A stretch of 64,000 bases of DNA. Origin: Erinaceus europaeus (taxonomy: Eukaryota; Chordata; Mammalia; Eulipotyphla; Erinaceidae). The notes beneath the pieces are model-generated. The model was not told the DNA's origin. It ran no database searches and was given only the letters and a program-made list of their open reading frames with translations. The DNA lies in contig NC_080168.1 of the NCBI RefSeq assembly GCF_950295315.1, positions 61,961,838 through 62,025,837 on the forward strand. Reading direction: 5' to 3'. The translations under genes and the position numbers were made by a program. This document shows positions 33,651 to 44,447 of the stretch, one piece after another (within the stretch, counting starts at the first letter, position 1; each line of letters starts with the position of its first letter).

Positions 33651-34112
33651 TTCGATTTGAGGAGCAGTAAGAGTGAAGTTGGTATTTACTGAGATGAAGA
33701 AAAAGTACAATTTAGAGAGGAATTCAAGAGACTGGGTTTGGACATGTCAACTAGGAGATGCCTTTGGGCTAAGTAGAGGTGTTGAGTAGAAAATATGATC
33801 TGAAAGACAAGGAAGGGTATATAGTACTTTTTGAGATGAGAGAGAAAGATAAACTATTTCAAAAGCTGTTGATATGTCATCAAGATAGAAGACTGTGAGG
33901 TCAGAAAGCAGGGGAAGTGTACTAGTGATCTTGATAATAGAAGTGTTGTCGAAGACATAGGGCAAACACCTGCAGGACTGGGGTCAGGAGAGAGGAACCT
34001 GAATTCACTGTGTCTCTAGAAGTATCTTCTGGTATAGAAGCAGAGGTAGATTAAGAAAAAATACTATGACCACCATGTAGGTGAGTTTGAAAATATCTTC
34101 TAATCTGAACGA
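33651..34112. other. Ancient repeat-like sequence
   Basis: tttggacatgtcaactagga and gatgcctttgggctaagtag again resemble the unnamed ancient repeat. No gene. Confidence 0.4.
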
Positions 34113-34525
34113 ATTACAGAAGCCAGAACTCCCACCTCTGCACTACAAAAAGAATGTTGGTCCATGCTCCCAGAGGGGGAGAAATGATAGAGGGAAGATA
34201 ATCAGAGGGCTCTGAACTCCAATTCCATCAAGAGCAGGAGAGTGAAGAGGAAAAAGGGAGGGATGTTTGGATGTAATAACAAGTGTAATTGTGACTTGGA
34301 AAGGAAGAGAAGATGGGACTATAGTAAAAAATGGGCAAATATATACAAGTACAGACAGACAGAAATAATAGTTAACCTATATCTGCAACCTTAGGAGAAC
34401 TGCTGTAGCTTCCAGTGGAGGGATTGGGGACAGAACTGTGGTGGTGGGAACAGTCTGGAGTTGTACTCCTGTTTTCTTGTGATTTTGTAAATCAATTATT
34501 AATCACTAATAAAATAAAAAAACAT
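34113..34525 (+). mobile_element. L1 type 3 3' end
   Basis: Sense: attacagaagccagaactcc, cagagggctctgaactccaa, gaactgctgtagcttccagt, ending aatcactaataaaataaaa. Confidence 0.9.
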
Positions 34526-34803
34526 TTTTTAAAATTTATTTATTTATTCCCTTTTGTTGCCCTTGTTGCTTTTATTGTTGTAGTAATTATTTATGTCATC
34601 GTTGTTGGATAGGACAGAGAGAAATGGAGAGAGGAGGGGGAGACAGAGAGGGGGAGAGAAAGATAGACACCTGCAGACCTGCTTCACCGCCTGTGAATCG
34701 ACTCCCCTGCAGGTGGGGAGGGGGCTCCAACCGGGATCCTTACGCTGGTCCTTGCACTTTGCGCCACGTGCGCTTAACCCACTGCGTCACCGCCCGACTC
34801 CCC
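34526..34803 (-). mobile_element. SINE-A, antisense
   Basis: ttcccttttgttgcccttg tail, gagagaaagatagacacctg, gcgccacgtgcgcttaaccc head; inserted in the L1 A tail. Confidence 0.93.
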
Positions 34804-34847
34804 AAAAAAAATTTTTCTAATCTAAAAAAAAAAAGTAAAAAAAAAAG

Positions 34848-35065
34848 GTGGCCAGAGAGTAATGCAACCTGGTAGAACATATGTGTTACTATGCACAAGG
34901 ACACAAGTTCAAGCTCCCAGCCCCAACCTACAGAGGGAAAACTTCAAGAAAGGTGAAGCAGTGCTGCAGGTGTCTTCTTCTCTCTTTATCTGCCCTTTCC
35001 CTCTCAATTTCTCACTATCTCTACCCAATAAATAAATAGATAGATAAATAAAATATTTAAAAAAT
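34848..35065 (+). mobile_element. SINE-B
   Basis: gtggccagagagtaatgcaa head, caagttcaagctcccag box B, TC body, aataaataaatagatag tail. Confidence 0.87.
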
Positions 35066-35398
35066 AGAGGACAAATTCATTTATAATAGGATTCAAATAT
35101 GGGAAAAAGTGCATACTTATAAAAAGTGACTATAGGTGACACTCTATACACACTATCTTAATGATACCAATATAGCATATATACTCTAAATGGATTTTAT
35201 CTGTTATATATAGTGTATATACTAAGTTATACTATCAAAAACCTGTAGTAGAAATAAGCATATAGAAACATACACACAAGACTCTGAAGACTGTAAAAGG
35301 ATAAAAATGGAAGAAAATATGTGTTTGTAAAATTCATGTTAGGGATTAAACTTGGGCAGGAATAGCAATATATTCAGGAAGAGTATGCAAAATGCAAG
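35066..35398. other. Unassigned AT-rich sequence
   Basis: TATA-rich DNA with no repeat or gene recognised. Confidence 0.45.
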
Positions 35399-35412
35399 GA
35401 GTCTCCATTCTT

Positions 35413-35695
35413 TTTTTAAATATATTTTTAATATTTATTTTATTTATTTTTTCCCTTTTGTTGCCCTTGTTGTTTTATTGTTGTAGTTATTATTGTTGTT
35501 GGACAGGACAGAGAGAAATGGAGAGATGGAGGGGAAGACAGAGAGGAGGAGAGAAAGATAGACACCTGCAGACCTGCTTCACCGCCTGTGAAGCGACTCC
35601 CCTGCAGGTGGGGAGCCAGGGTTCAAACCGGGATTCCTTATGTCGGTCTTTGTGCTTTGCGCCACCTGCGCTTAGCCCGCTGTACTACAGCCCGA
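35413..35695 (-). mobile_element. SINE-A, 14-bp TSD
   Basis: Near-consensus antisense SINE-A between gagtctccattctt at 35399-35412 and 35696-35709. Confidence 0.94.
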
Positions 35696-35875
35696 GAGTC
35701 TCCATTCTTGTCCTTATGGTTCTTTTCCTAAGCTGAAGGTTATTATATAGATGTTCATTTTATCACAGTTTCTTAAATGAAAAAAATTTAGAAAAAGAGA
35801 TAATAATAAACCAGACCATTCTGTGTGTGTGAATATGTATAAGCCTAGGTGTGATCATTATTTCTTTTCTTTTTT

Positions 35876-36076
35876 ATGTTATTTATTTATTATTGGATAG
35901 AGACAGAGAGAAATTGAGAGGGGAAGGGGAGATAGGGAGGAAGACAAAGAGACACCTACAGCCCTGCTTCAGCACTACTGAAGCTTTCCCCCTGCCGGTG
36001 GGGACCAGGGACTTGAAGCCAGGTCCTTGTGCATTGTAGTGTAAGTTATTAACCAGGTGCACCACCATCTGGCCCC
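35876..36076 (-). mobile_element. SINE-B, 16-bp TSD
   Basis: Antisense SINE-B. TSD atttcttttctttttt at 35860-35875 and 36077-36092; it inserted in the poly-T side of the SINE-E that follows. Confidence 0.92.
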
Positions 36077-36092
36077 ATTTCTTTTCTTTTTT

Positions 36093-36243
36093 TGTAGATA
36101 GAGACAGAGAGACAAAGAAGCAAAATGTCTCAAGAGAGAAAAAAACAGTAACTAATCTGCCTTCAATGCACTGGGGTGTTGGGGTGGCAGTGGCTCAAAC
36201 TTGGGTCATACACGTGGCAAAATAAGCTATATCACCAGCCATG
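36093..36243 (-). mobile_element. SINE-E, antisense
   Basis: GA-rich body, caatgcactggggtgttggg, ctcaaacttgggtcatacac (box B), then gctatatcaccagcc head. Confidence 0.68.
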
Positions 36244-36295
36244 TTCATTATTTCTTAACAACTTTTCACATCGCAAATTTAAAAGTTAGCATCCC

Positions 36296-36440
36296 AACAG
36301 GCAGCACTGTGGCTACCACACTGGTCTTTTGAGCATGACGTTCTGAGTTCAATCCCAGGCGTCATGTGTATCAGTGATACTGCTTTGTTTTTGTTTTTCT
36401 TCCTCTCTCATAAACAAATAAAATCTTTAAAAAAAAATGC
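36296..36440 (+). mobile_element. tRNA-like SINE
   Basis: gcagcactgtggctaccaca head, tgagttcaatcccaggcg box B, T-rich segment and aaacaaataaaatc tail. Confidence 0.68.
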
Positions 36441-36442
36441 AG

Positions 36443-36742
36443 GGAATCGGGCAGTAGCACAGTGGGTTAAGTGCAAGTGGTGCAAAGCTCAAGGACAAGT
36501 GTAAGGATCCCGGTTCGAGCCCCCCCTACACCCTCCCCACCCCGGCTCCCCACCTGCAGGGGAGTTGCTTTTAAGTGGTGAAACAGGTCTGTAGGTGTCT
36601 ATCTCTCCCCCCTCTGTCTTGCCCTCCTCTCTCCATGTCTGTCTGTCCTATCCAACAATGACAACATCAATAACAACAATAACTATAACAATAAAAGAAC
36701 AACAAGGGCAACAAAAGGGAATAAATAAATAAATTTCAAAAT
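36443..36742 (+). mobile_element. SINE-A
   Basis: ggcagtagcacagtgggtta head and gttcgagcccccc box B with a ~20-bp C-rich expansion after it. Full body and aataaataaataaattt tail. Confidence 0.92.
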
Positions 36743-36753
36743 AGTAATAAACC

Positions 36754-36957
36754 AGGAGCCGGCTGGTTGAGCGTACATATTACGGTGATCAAGGACCTGG
36801 TTTCAAGTCCTCAGTCCCCCACCTACAGTAGGAAAGCTTCATGAATGTTGAAGCAGTGCTGTAGGTATTTCTCTCTCTTTCTCCCTCTCCCCCTTTATCT
36901 CCCCATAACTTCTCAATTTCTCTCTGCCTGTATTCAATAAATAAGTTTTTTAAAAAT
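36754..36957 (+). mobile_element. SINE-B
   Basis: ccggctggttgagcgtacat head, ggtttcaagtcctcag box B, ttcaataaataag tail. taataaaccag/taataagccag on the two sides is a probable TSD. Confidence 0.88.
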
Positions 36958-36968
36958 AAATAATAAGC

Positions 36969-37764
36969 CAGAGAATCATGCTGCCTAGAGAAGCTTTCTA
37001 CTAACCTCTCTAACAGGGCAAGAATGCCACAAATATCGAATATTGCAGCATAAGCTCCAAGCTTTCTAACTCCAAGCTCTGGAAATAGGTTTTGTTTGAC
37101 TTTTAGCTTGGGCTCTGTTCCCCTCAGGTCTCACATGGCTTCATCCTTTCTGCCTATATCAATCTCCTGGGTCTCTCATCTCTGGTCCCTGGTCCCTTTC
37201 TCATTTCCACTGGTTCAGACTGGGGACACTAGTGAGCTTAGATGCATATTCTGGGAGTCACGAACTGTTTTCCTCTGTGAGCTAAATGTAATATCTTGAC
37301 ATATTTTGTTTGGCCTAATGGTATTTTTAAATCTCTCTGAGCACAACTGAAATATCAGAAGATTTCGTGTAAAAAACTCCCAACTCCCAGCTTTCTTGAA
37401 AGAAAAAAAAAGAAAAGAAAAAAAAAGTTGCAAGATCTGGCAACACTGAGCTCTCATTCCCTCTTGCCAGGAAGTAGCTGGATTGCCTGAAGGCTGCCAT
37501 GTTCTTTCCTGCCCTCTTTTCTCCCTGATGGAACTGAGTGTCTGTTACCACATAGTGCTTCCCTTTCATTGCTCTTCTTCTTGTTTTAATACTTCTAAGG
37601 ACAACACAAAAACATCAGGACAAAGTGGCTGAATTTCCTGAACCAAGTTCATTTCACTTATTCGGTGGGGATGTCTCAAGCCTCCCTCAACAAGCATTCT
37701 CTTTTCCTATCTCTGTTCCATGCCCTTGTCTGACTCACAGAAGGCAATTTTCTTTCTTTTTTTT
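36969..37764. other. Repeat-free sequence
   Basis: About 800 bp without recognised repeats. Short ORFs exist on both strands but none shows splice sites or recognisable protein. Confidence 0.45.
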
Positions 37765-38505
37765 TTATATACATATTTTATTAGTGATTTAGTAATGATT
37801 GACAAGATTATAGGATAAGAGGGGGTACAAATTCCATACAATTCCCACCACCAGAGTTCCATGTCCCATCCCTATTCTTTATCCCTGTGGGAATATAGAC
37901 CAAAGATCTTTAAAAAAAAAAAATTCCCTTTTGTTGCCCTTGTTGTTTTATTGTTGTTGTTATTGTTGCCATCGTTGTTGGATAGGACAGAGAGAAATGG
38001 AGAGAGGAGGGGAAGACAGAAAGGGGGAGAGAAAGATAGACACCTGCAGACCTGCTTCATGGGTTGTGAAGTGACTCCCCTTCGGGTGAGGAGCCAGGGG
38101 CTGGAACTGGTATCTTTATGCTAGTCCTGTAACTGGGATCTTTACGCTGGTCCTTGAGCTTTGTGCCACCTGCATTTAACCCTCTGAGCTACTGCCTGAC
38201 TCCAGGACCAAAGATCTTTATGGGGTACAGAAGGTGGGAGGTTTGGCTTCTGTAATTTCTTCTCAGCTGGACATGGGTGTATACCCCCAGCCTGTTTCTA
38301 TCTTCCCCTACTGGGGCAGGACTCTGGAGAGGTGGGGTTGCAGGATAAATACATTTTTGAGGTCATCTGCCAAGGGAAGTCAGGTTGGTGTCATGTTATC
38401 ATCTGCAACTTGGTGAGTGAAAAGCATTAAGTTATAAAGCAGACCATTGTTTAATAATCAGGAACCTAAAGGTAAGAATAGAGCCAATGAGATTTAGGGT
38501 CTTCA
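37765..38505 (-). mobile_element. L1 type 3 3'UTR split by SINE-A
   Basis: Antisense L1 end 37765-37912 (ttagtgatttagtaatgatt, aattcccaccaccagagttc), resuming 38206-38505 (tggggtacagaaggtgggag, ttgtttaataatcaggaac). Confidence 0.9.
37913..38205 (-). mobile_element. SINE-A with duplicated box-B region
   Basis: Antisense SINE-A flanked by gaccaaagatcttta (37898-37912, 38206-38220). The box-B segment is tandemly duplicated: aactggtatctttatgctag then aactgggatctttacgctgg. Confidence 0.93.
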
Positions 38506-39990
38506 ATATACAATCATTTTGATAATCCTGATTATTGTCCTTCCTGTCCTGGCTTTCAGAGGAGCTGAAGAAATGACTCAAATGTATACTCTGTAGAAAA
38601 GGGACTATCCATATGGAAAAAAATCTTGGGAAGCTCAGGAAAGGGATCTGGAGGGAGTTTGCACTCTCCAAGGGCGAGAGTTTGGAGGATCATCACCTCA
38701 GTCTGCTTTCTTTCCCTTTGCCTTGACTTTCCTCTGTTTTCAACACCCTGAGCTTTCTTCTTGGCAGGAAACTCAAGCCTTAGAAATCTCAGTCTATTCA
38801 TAAGTGTATTTCCTTCAGTTACTATGGCAATGCTAAAGGAATTTGTCAGGGCCAAACAGGATCATAAAAGGATCACTTTTTTTCCCCCTTTAATTTTCAT
38901 TCTCAGTGCTTCCACCAACAAACAAATAAACAAAATGCTCCAAATAACCAGAGTCCCAGTTGCTTCTTGGGAAGCAGTTTTCAAGGACTGGCTCCCTATT
39001 TTCATTTCTTGCTTAATCCCCCCCTTCTCTTTCATGCAAAGTTGTGTTTGTTTTCTCAGACATGCATTAGAAATGACCCCAGTGAATGGCATTTCTCTGC
39101 ATCCAAAAGGGTTTCTGTTGTTTGTTTTTGTTTTTCCTTACCTTTTAATACTATATAAATGGCAGCAAAAGAGCCTCCGCTGTTCTTAAAAAGAATCAGT
39201 CTAATTTTCTAAACTTATGCAGTAAAGCATTCCTTATTAAAAAATCATAGAGCCCCTATTCTCTTCTCCATGAGCTCTGGGTAACTACCGCAGGGAGCTA
39301 ACTTTCAGCCCTCATCTTGGTAGTTCATCACGGACACTGGGGATTGAAAATCACTCTGAGATCCTTATGTAAAGAAAGCAAAAAAGAAGAAAAACTGGCT
39401 GCCTTATCCTCGGGGCAAAGATGACAAGTTAAATTGACATCAAGATGAGCAGATGAGCATCCAGCCACTTTGCCAGTTGCTGCTAAGGCATGGAGGCTGT
39501 GCCCTAACAGAACATTTGCTCTCAACCAACCACCTCCAGTCTGTCACATTCCATGGCAGTTTCCAAAGCAATAATATGTGTATGGTCTTTGCTTTAGGCT
39601 TTGCACAATGCTTTTGAAAGGAGACAACAAAGAGGAGGGAAGCCCTTGAACCCATTAGGAAAAAGATCCCCCCTCACACACACACCCGATTACCAGAGAA
39701 GATACTTTGCAGGATTCAAATTCTACCCCTTCTTCTTGTAGGAATGTGCCAGCTCTACACCTGGATTGAGGGCATGGCACTCACATCTATCACTTCAGGG
39801 CACCCTTCCCAAGAAAGGCTGTCTTTGAAATTTTGCTGGCAACCAAACAGTATAGACTACACTGTTTGCAGGTGGAAAGAGAAAGAAATGATTTCACATG
39901 GGAAATAAACAGATAATCTATGATGGGACATAGGGGTTCCGCTGTCCATGCAAATGTGCTTCCAGCAGCAGAGATCATAGAACAAAAGCA
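38506..39990. other. 1.5 kb repeat-free sequence
   Basis: The longest high-complexity stretch in the central window. No repeat recognised and no coding signal I trust. Possible regulatory or conserved non-coding DNA, untested. Confidence 0.45.
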
Positions 39991-39992
39991 AA

Positions 39993-40140
39993 TATCGGAG
40001 TGGGGAAGATAGCATAATGGTATGCTTTGGCCAAGGCTCCAAAGTCCCAGGTTCAGTGTCCCACACCACCATAAGATAGACTTGAGCAGTGCTCTGATAT
40101 CTCTTTCTGTATCTCTCTCATTAAAATAAAAGTAAAATTG
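39993..40140 (+). mobile_element. SINE-C
   Basis: gggaagatagcataatggta head, cccaggttcagtgtcccac box B, gagcagtgctctgatatc, then attaaaataaaagt tail. Confidence 0.88.
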
Positions 40141-40199
40141 ACAGAAGCAAAGATAGAAACTTTGGGAAAAGTGATACCTGGACTTGAGCTGTCTTTGTA

Positions 40200-40457
40200 A
40201 AAAATATTTTTATTTACTTACTCTTGGATAGAGACAGAGAGAAATTGAGAGGGGTGGGGAAGGTAGAGAAGGAAAGAGACAGAGAGAAATTGAGAGGGGT
40301 GGGGAAGGTAGAGAAGGAAAGAGACAAAGAGAAACCTGTAGCCCTGCTTCACCACTCATGAAGCTTTCCCCTTTCAAGTGGGGATGAGGGGCTTGAGCCT
40401 GGGTCCTTGCACACTGTAATGTGAGAGCTTAACTAGGCACACCACCACCTGGCCCCT
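40200..40457 (-). mobile_element. SINE-B with 45-bp tandem duplication
   Basis: Antisense SINE-B ending taactaggcacaccaccacc. Its GA-rich body holds two perfect 45-bp copies, 40231-40275 and 40276-40320. Confidence 0.92.
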
Positions 40458-40533
40458 GAATTTGTATCTTTCTCTCCCCTTCTTAACCCCAAGTCCATGT
40501 GTCAGTCAGTGTTCTTTCTCCCTCTCCCTATTT

Positions 40534-40793
40534 TTTATAATCTATTTATTGGGGAATTAATGTTTTACATTCGACAGTAAATACAATAGTTTGTACATGC
40601 ATAACATTTCCCAGTTTTCCATATAACAGTACAACCCCCACTAGGCCCTCTGTCATCCTTTTTGGACCTGTATGCTCCCCCACCCCCACCCCAACCCCAC
40701 CCCAGTGTCTTTTACTTTGGTGCAATACGCCAATTCCAGTTAAGGTTCTACTTTTTTTTCCCTCTTCTGATCCTGTTTTTCAACTTCTGCCTG
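40534..40793 (-). mobile_element. L1 type 1 3' end, nested
   Basis: 260 bp: tttattggggaattaatg to ttcaacttctgcctg, entirely 3'UTR. TSD tctccctctcc(c/g)tattt at 40517-40533 and 40794-40810. Confidence 0.9.
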
Positions 40794-41069
40794 TCTCCCT
40801 CTCCGTATTTATTAAGTCCTGTGTATAAGTGAGATCATTTGGTATTTGTCCTTCTCTTTTTGGCTTATCTCACTTCACATGATGTGTTCTAATTCCACCT
40901 AAGATGATGCAAAGGCAATGACATTATCATTTTTAACAACTGAGTAATATTATATATGCCATTATTTTTTAGCAGCTTATCTGTCGTTGGACATCTAGGT
41001 TGGTTCCAGGTTTTGGTTATTATAAATCATGCTACTATGAACATAGGTACACATACACATACCTCTTCT

Positions 41070-41155
41070 CCCATTCAAGTACTACGCAGGCCCGACCTGC
41101 TTAGCTGCTGAGATCAGAGGAGATAGGATGTGTTCAGGGTGGTATGGCCATAGAC
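41070..41155 (-). pseudogene. 5S rRNA retropseudogene, 3'-truncated, tailless
   Basis: On the minus strand this begins gtctatggccataccaccct, the exact 5' end of mammalian 5S rRNA (nt 1). It continues through tgatctcagcagctaagcag and agtacttgaatggg, stopping at about nt 87 of ~121. The differences I see are mostly C-to-T or G-to-A with a one-base deletion, as in an aged pseudogene. A perfect TSD cacatacctcttct (41056-41069, 41156-41169) lies inside an L1. There is no A tail. The box-A part of the internal promoter survives but box C is cut off, so it should not be transcribed as 5S. Confidence 0.92.
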
Positions 41156-41469
41156 CACATACCTCTTCTATTGGGTGTTAGGAGAGGAGTTGGGTCATAG
41201 GGCAGTTCTATTTTAATTTTCTGAGAAATCTCCAGACTGTTTTCCATAACAGTTGGACCAATGTACACTTCTACCAGCAGTGCAGAAGTGTCCCCTCTCC
41301 AACATCTGCTATTTCTGTCCTTTCTGATGAATGACATTTCCACAGGTATAAAGTAGTCTCTCTTTGTTGTCTTATTTGTGGTTTTCTTATGTCAGTGAAC
41401 TTTGGACACCTTTTTATGTGTTTGTTGGCATTCTTTTTCTGTGAAGTTTCTGTTCATGCCCTTCCCACA

Positions 41470-42010
41470 TTATATATATATGATTTAATATTAATTTATA
41501 AAATTCTAAGATAGTAGGGGTATAATTCCACACAATTTCCCCCACCAGAGTCCTGTGTCCCCATTTTTCTTCATTGGAAGCTATAGTAGTTCTCCCAAGG
41601 ACACATAACTGTCTATATTTATATATATTTGCCCATTGTTTTCCATGACCCCATCTTATCTTCCTTTCTTAGTCACACCTATACCTATTATTACTTCTGA
41701 ATGTCCTTTCTTTTTTCCTCTTCTCTTTCTGGGTTCTGATGGAATTGAATTTCAGAGTTAATATGGTCATCTTTCCTTAATCATTTCTCCCCCTATGGGA
41801 TTATGGATAAAAATTCTGTTTTATCTATACTGGCTTCTGTAATTGTTTCTCTGCTGGACCTTGGCCTTGGCAGGTGGATCTATACTGCTAGCCTGTTTCT
41901 ATCTTTCCATAGTAGGGCAGGGCTCTGGAGAGGTGGGGTTCCAGGACTCACTGGTGAAGTTGTGTGCCCAAGGAAGTCAGGATGGCATCATGGTAGCATC
42001 TGCAACTTGG
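41470..42010 (-). mobile_element. L1 type 3 3'UTR
   Basis: Antisense: tatgatttaatattaattta, cccaccagagtcctgtgtcc, ccatcttatcttcctttct, ctctggagaggtggggttcc, ending agcatctgcaacttgg. Confidence 0.85.
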
Positions 42011-42069
42011 TCTGGCTACATTTTCTAATAGGGCTATTTGTATCTTTATCCAGATATTCATCACCTCTC

Positions 42070-42240
42070 ACCTTGGATATGTTATTCAATCTCTGTGAAC
42101 CTCAGTGTAAACACCAGTGTTTTAATCTGGGAGGGGAGAGGTGGCACAGTTATAGTACCTTCTGTGTACAGCTCTGTGTAATACTAAAAAGTGTAGTAAG
42201 CATAGTACATTCCAAACACAATGACAATTGTTATGGTTGT
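42070..42240 (+). mobile_element. MIR, sense
   Basis: Sense MIR order: accttggatatgttattcaa, tctctgtgaacctcagtg, then gtaccttctgtgtacag and aagtgtagtaagcatagta. Confidence 0.7.
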
Positions 42241-42507
42241 TATGTTTCAGCAGAAGACTGCATATTCCTGTCTCCAGCCTTTTTTTGCCAGTGTCTTATG
42301 CACTTAATACTTTTTTAAATTTACATATCTTTTAGAAACTCATGGTGAATTTCAGAATACTAATAGGAAAAAAAAGGAAAGCATTTTTTTCCTCTCTATC
42401 ATAAATGACATTGTAAATGATCAATATAATTTAGACATGGACCTTATCATCACTTCATTTACTATGAATATCTTTAGTAGGAAGCATTGTTTTTACTCAA
42501 AAAAATA

Positions 42508-43500
42508 GTAGGTGGCCAGGCAGACCTAGTACTATGCTCAAGGACTTGCGTTTAAGCCCCTGCTGTTGGGACCATGTGTAAGCCTGATAGAGCTTAGGGA
42601 GAACCATCCCCATCTTTGGATGGAGGTCTGAGAAGATAACCTCTTGGTAAGTCTCTCTCAACCGAGGTGAGCATAAGGGGCGAAACTCAGACTTGGTTCT
42701 TTCCTTCTTGACTCTCAGGCCCACAGAAACCCCAGTACTTCCCTCCATTAACTGCAGGCCACATGGCCACAGATTCACTTATTCAAAGTCACCTTCTGAT
42801 CACAGAAGAACACACCTTATCACACACTTCATCACACACCTCAAACCCCAGACAAGAGAAATTCCAAACTATATGGCTTTTGATATTCATCTTCTCTCTG
42901 TCTCACCCTACGGGTTTAACCCCTATGCTTCTCTCAAGTACCTTTGGATAATTAAGTTGCTTGTGTCATGGAGAATAACTGTCTTGTATCTCATCAACTC
43001 CTGTCATACCAGCCCCCTACCTTAGGGGCATGCTGACCGTTAAGAAACCTGTAATTTCTGTTATATTTCAACAATAATTAACTTCATTGCTTTTCTATTT
43101 AACTCATGTCCACTTTGCTAATAAACGGACTCTAGGATTCTGGGGTTCTAGGACTCAGATTCTAGGCATGCTAAGAGTCCCCTGGTGTCTTTTACTTCGT
43201 GTCACCCCTGTTGTGAGCGAGAAAGAACCAGCCTGTTACCTTTCCCCTGGAGACCACCCGCCAGAGAGGGAGAGAGATACCCCGAAATCCTGCTCCCCAC
43301 CTGCAGAGGGGACACTTCACACATGGTGAAGTAGGTCTGCAGGTGTCTACCTTTCTCTCTCCCTACATCCCCCTTCTCTCTCAATTTCTCTTTGTCCTAT
43401 CCAGTAAATATTTAAAAAAAAAAAATTAAAGGAAAAAAGTGGCCACCAGGAACAGTGGATTCATAGTGCAGGAGTAAAGCCCTGATGTCAGTAATTAAAA
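42508..43500 (+). mobile_element. SINE-B long split by an LTR candidate
   Basis: Left part 42508-42563 (gtggccaggcagacctagta to aagcccctgc). Right part 43289-43500 resumes cctgctccccacctgcagag, then TC body, module gaacagtggattcatagtgc and end. The 725 bp between is foreign. Confidence 0.87.
42564..43288 (+). mobile_element. Candidate solo LTR
   Basis: Starts TGTTGGGACC and ends ACCCCGAAAT, a weak inverted match to an LTR-like TGTTGGG...CCC..A. It is flanked by a 5-bp repeat cctgc (42559-42563, 43289-43293) within a SINE. An AATAAA at 43120-43125 lies ~165 bp from the 3' end, as in an LTR R region. No gag/pol/env sequence is present. The non-canonical 3' terminus (not CA) keeps confidence moderate. 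Confidence 0.6.
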
Positions 43501-43501
43501 G

Positions 43502-43795
43502 GGGGCGGGACTGGGCCATGGTAAACCCCGTTTAAGCACACATATTACCAAAAACAGGGATCTGGGTTCCAGCCCCAGTTCCTCACCTGCAGAGGGGACA
43601 CTTCATGAGCAGTGAAGTAGTTCTGCAGGTGTCTTTCTCCCTCTCTCTCTACCTCCCCTTCTTCTCTTAGCCCTATCTAATTAGAAAGGGGAAAATAGCT
43701 GCTAGGAGCAGTTGCTTCATAGTGCTGGCACTGAGCCCCAGTGATAACTCTGGCAGCAATAAAAAAAAATAAACAAATGAATAAGTAAATAAATA
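43502..43795 (+). mobile_element. SINE-B long
   Basis: ggactgggccatggtaaacc head, gggttccagccccag box B, TC body, module gagcagttgcttcatagtgc, aaataaacaaatgaat tail. Confidence 0.85.
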
Positions 43796-43849
43796 GTAAT
43801 GCTGAATGCAGCAAGACACATCTAGAAATACAAGTTTATATATTTCATT

Positions 43850-44026
43850 TTTTATTTACTTATTTTTTCGCCACCACTAATTTTCTCTCTCTCTTTTGAT
43901 TATTTATTTTAACCAGAGCACAAATCAGCTCTGGCAAATGGTAGTACTGGGGAATGAACCTGAGACCTCATAGCCTCAGGCAGGAGAGTCTCTTTACAGA
44001 ACCATTATGCTATCTCTCCAGACATA
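43850..44026 (-). mobile_element. SINE-C, antisense
   Basis: T-rich left, accagagcacaaatcagctc, ggggaatgaacctgagacc (box B), aaccattatgctatctctcc head. Confidence 0.9.
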
Positions 44027-44160
44027 GATATTTCTGATATAAATAATTTCCCTGACTAATGATTTTCAGTGTGACCATATCTCAAAAGCTGAATAATAAA
44101 TCCATTCCCTACTAATGTGATAGTTGTATCTGATTTATTCTGTTTCTAAGATATAGTCCT

Positions 44161-44439
44161 GGGAGTTGGGCAGTAGAGCAGTGGTTTAAACGCAGGTGGT
44201 ATAAAGTGAAAGGACCGGTGTAAGGATCCCAGTTCAAGCCCTCTGATCCCCACCTGCAGAGGAGTCAATTCACAAGCAGTGAAGCAGGTCTGCAGATATC
44301 TATCTTTCTCTCTCCCTCTCTGTCTTCTCCTCCTCTCTATTTCTCTCTGTCCTATCCAACAACGATGAAAACAATAATAACTACAACAATAAAAAGGGCA
44401 ACAATAGGGAATAAATAAATAAATGAATATTTTTAAAAA
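44161..44439 (+). mobile_element. SINE-A, 8-bp TSD
   Basis: gggagttgggcagtagagca head, cagttcaagccctc box B, full tail. TSD atagtcct at 44153-44160 and 44440-44447. Confidence 0.92.
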
Positions 44440-44447
44440 ATAGTCCT

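Larger units (their letters stand above)
40460..41465 (-). mobile_element. L1 type 4, host of two later insertions
   Basis: Antisense L1 UTR and ORF2 C-terminus (catgatgtgttctaattcca, aagatgatgcaaaggcaatg, ggttggttccaggttttgg). It is interrupted by a type 1 L1 end (40534-40793) and a 5S retropseudogene (41070-41155). Its ORF2 frame is broken. Confidence 0.85.

Noticed and set aside
41070..41155. Functional 5S rRNA gene
   Set aside because: Lacks the last third including promoter box C, has no T-run terminator, and is bracketed by a TSD.
42693..43025. 110-codon ORF in the LTR candidate
   Set aside because: No resemblance to retroviral proteins; lies in presumed U3 sequence.
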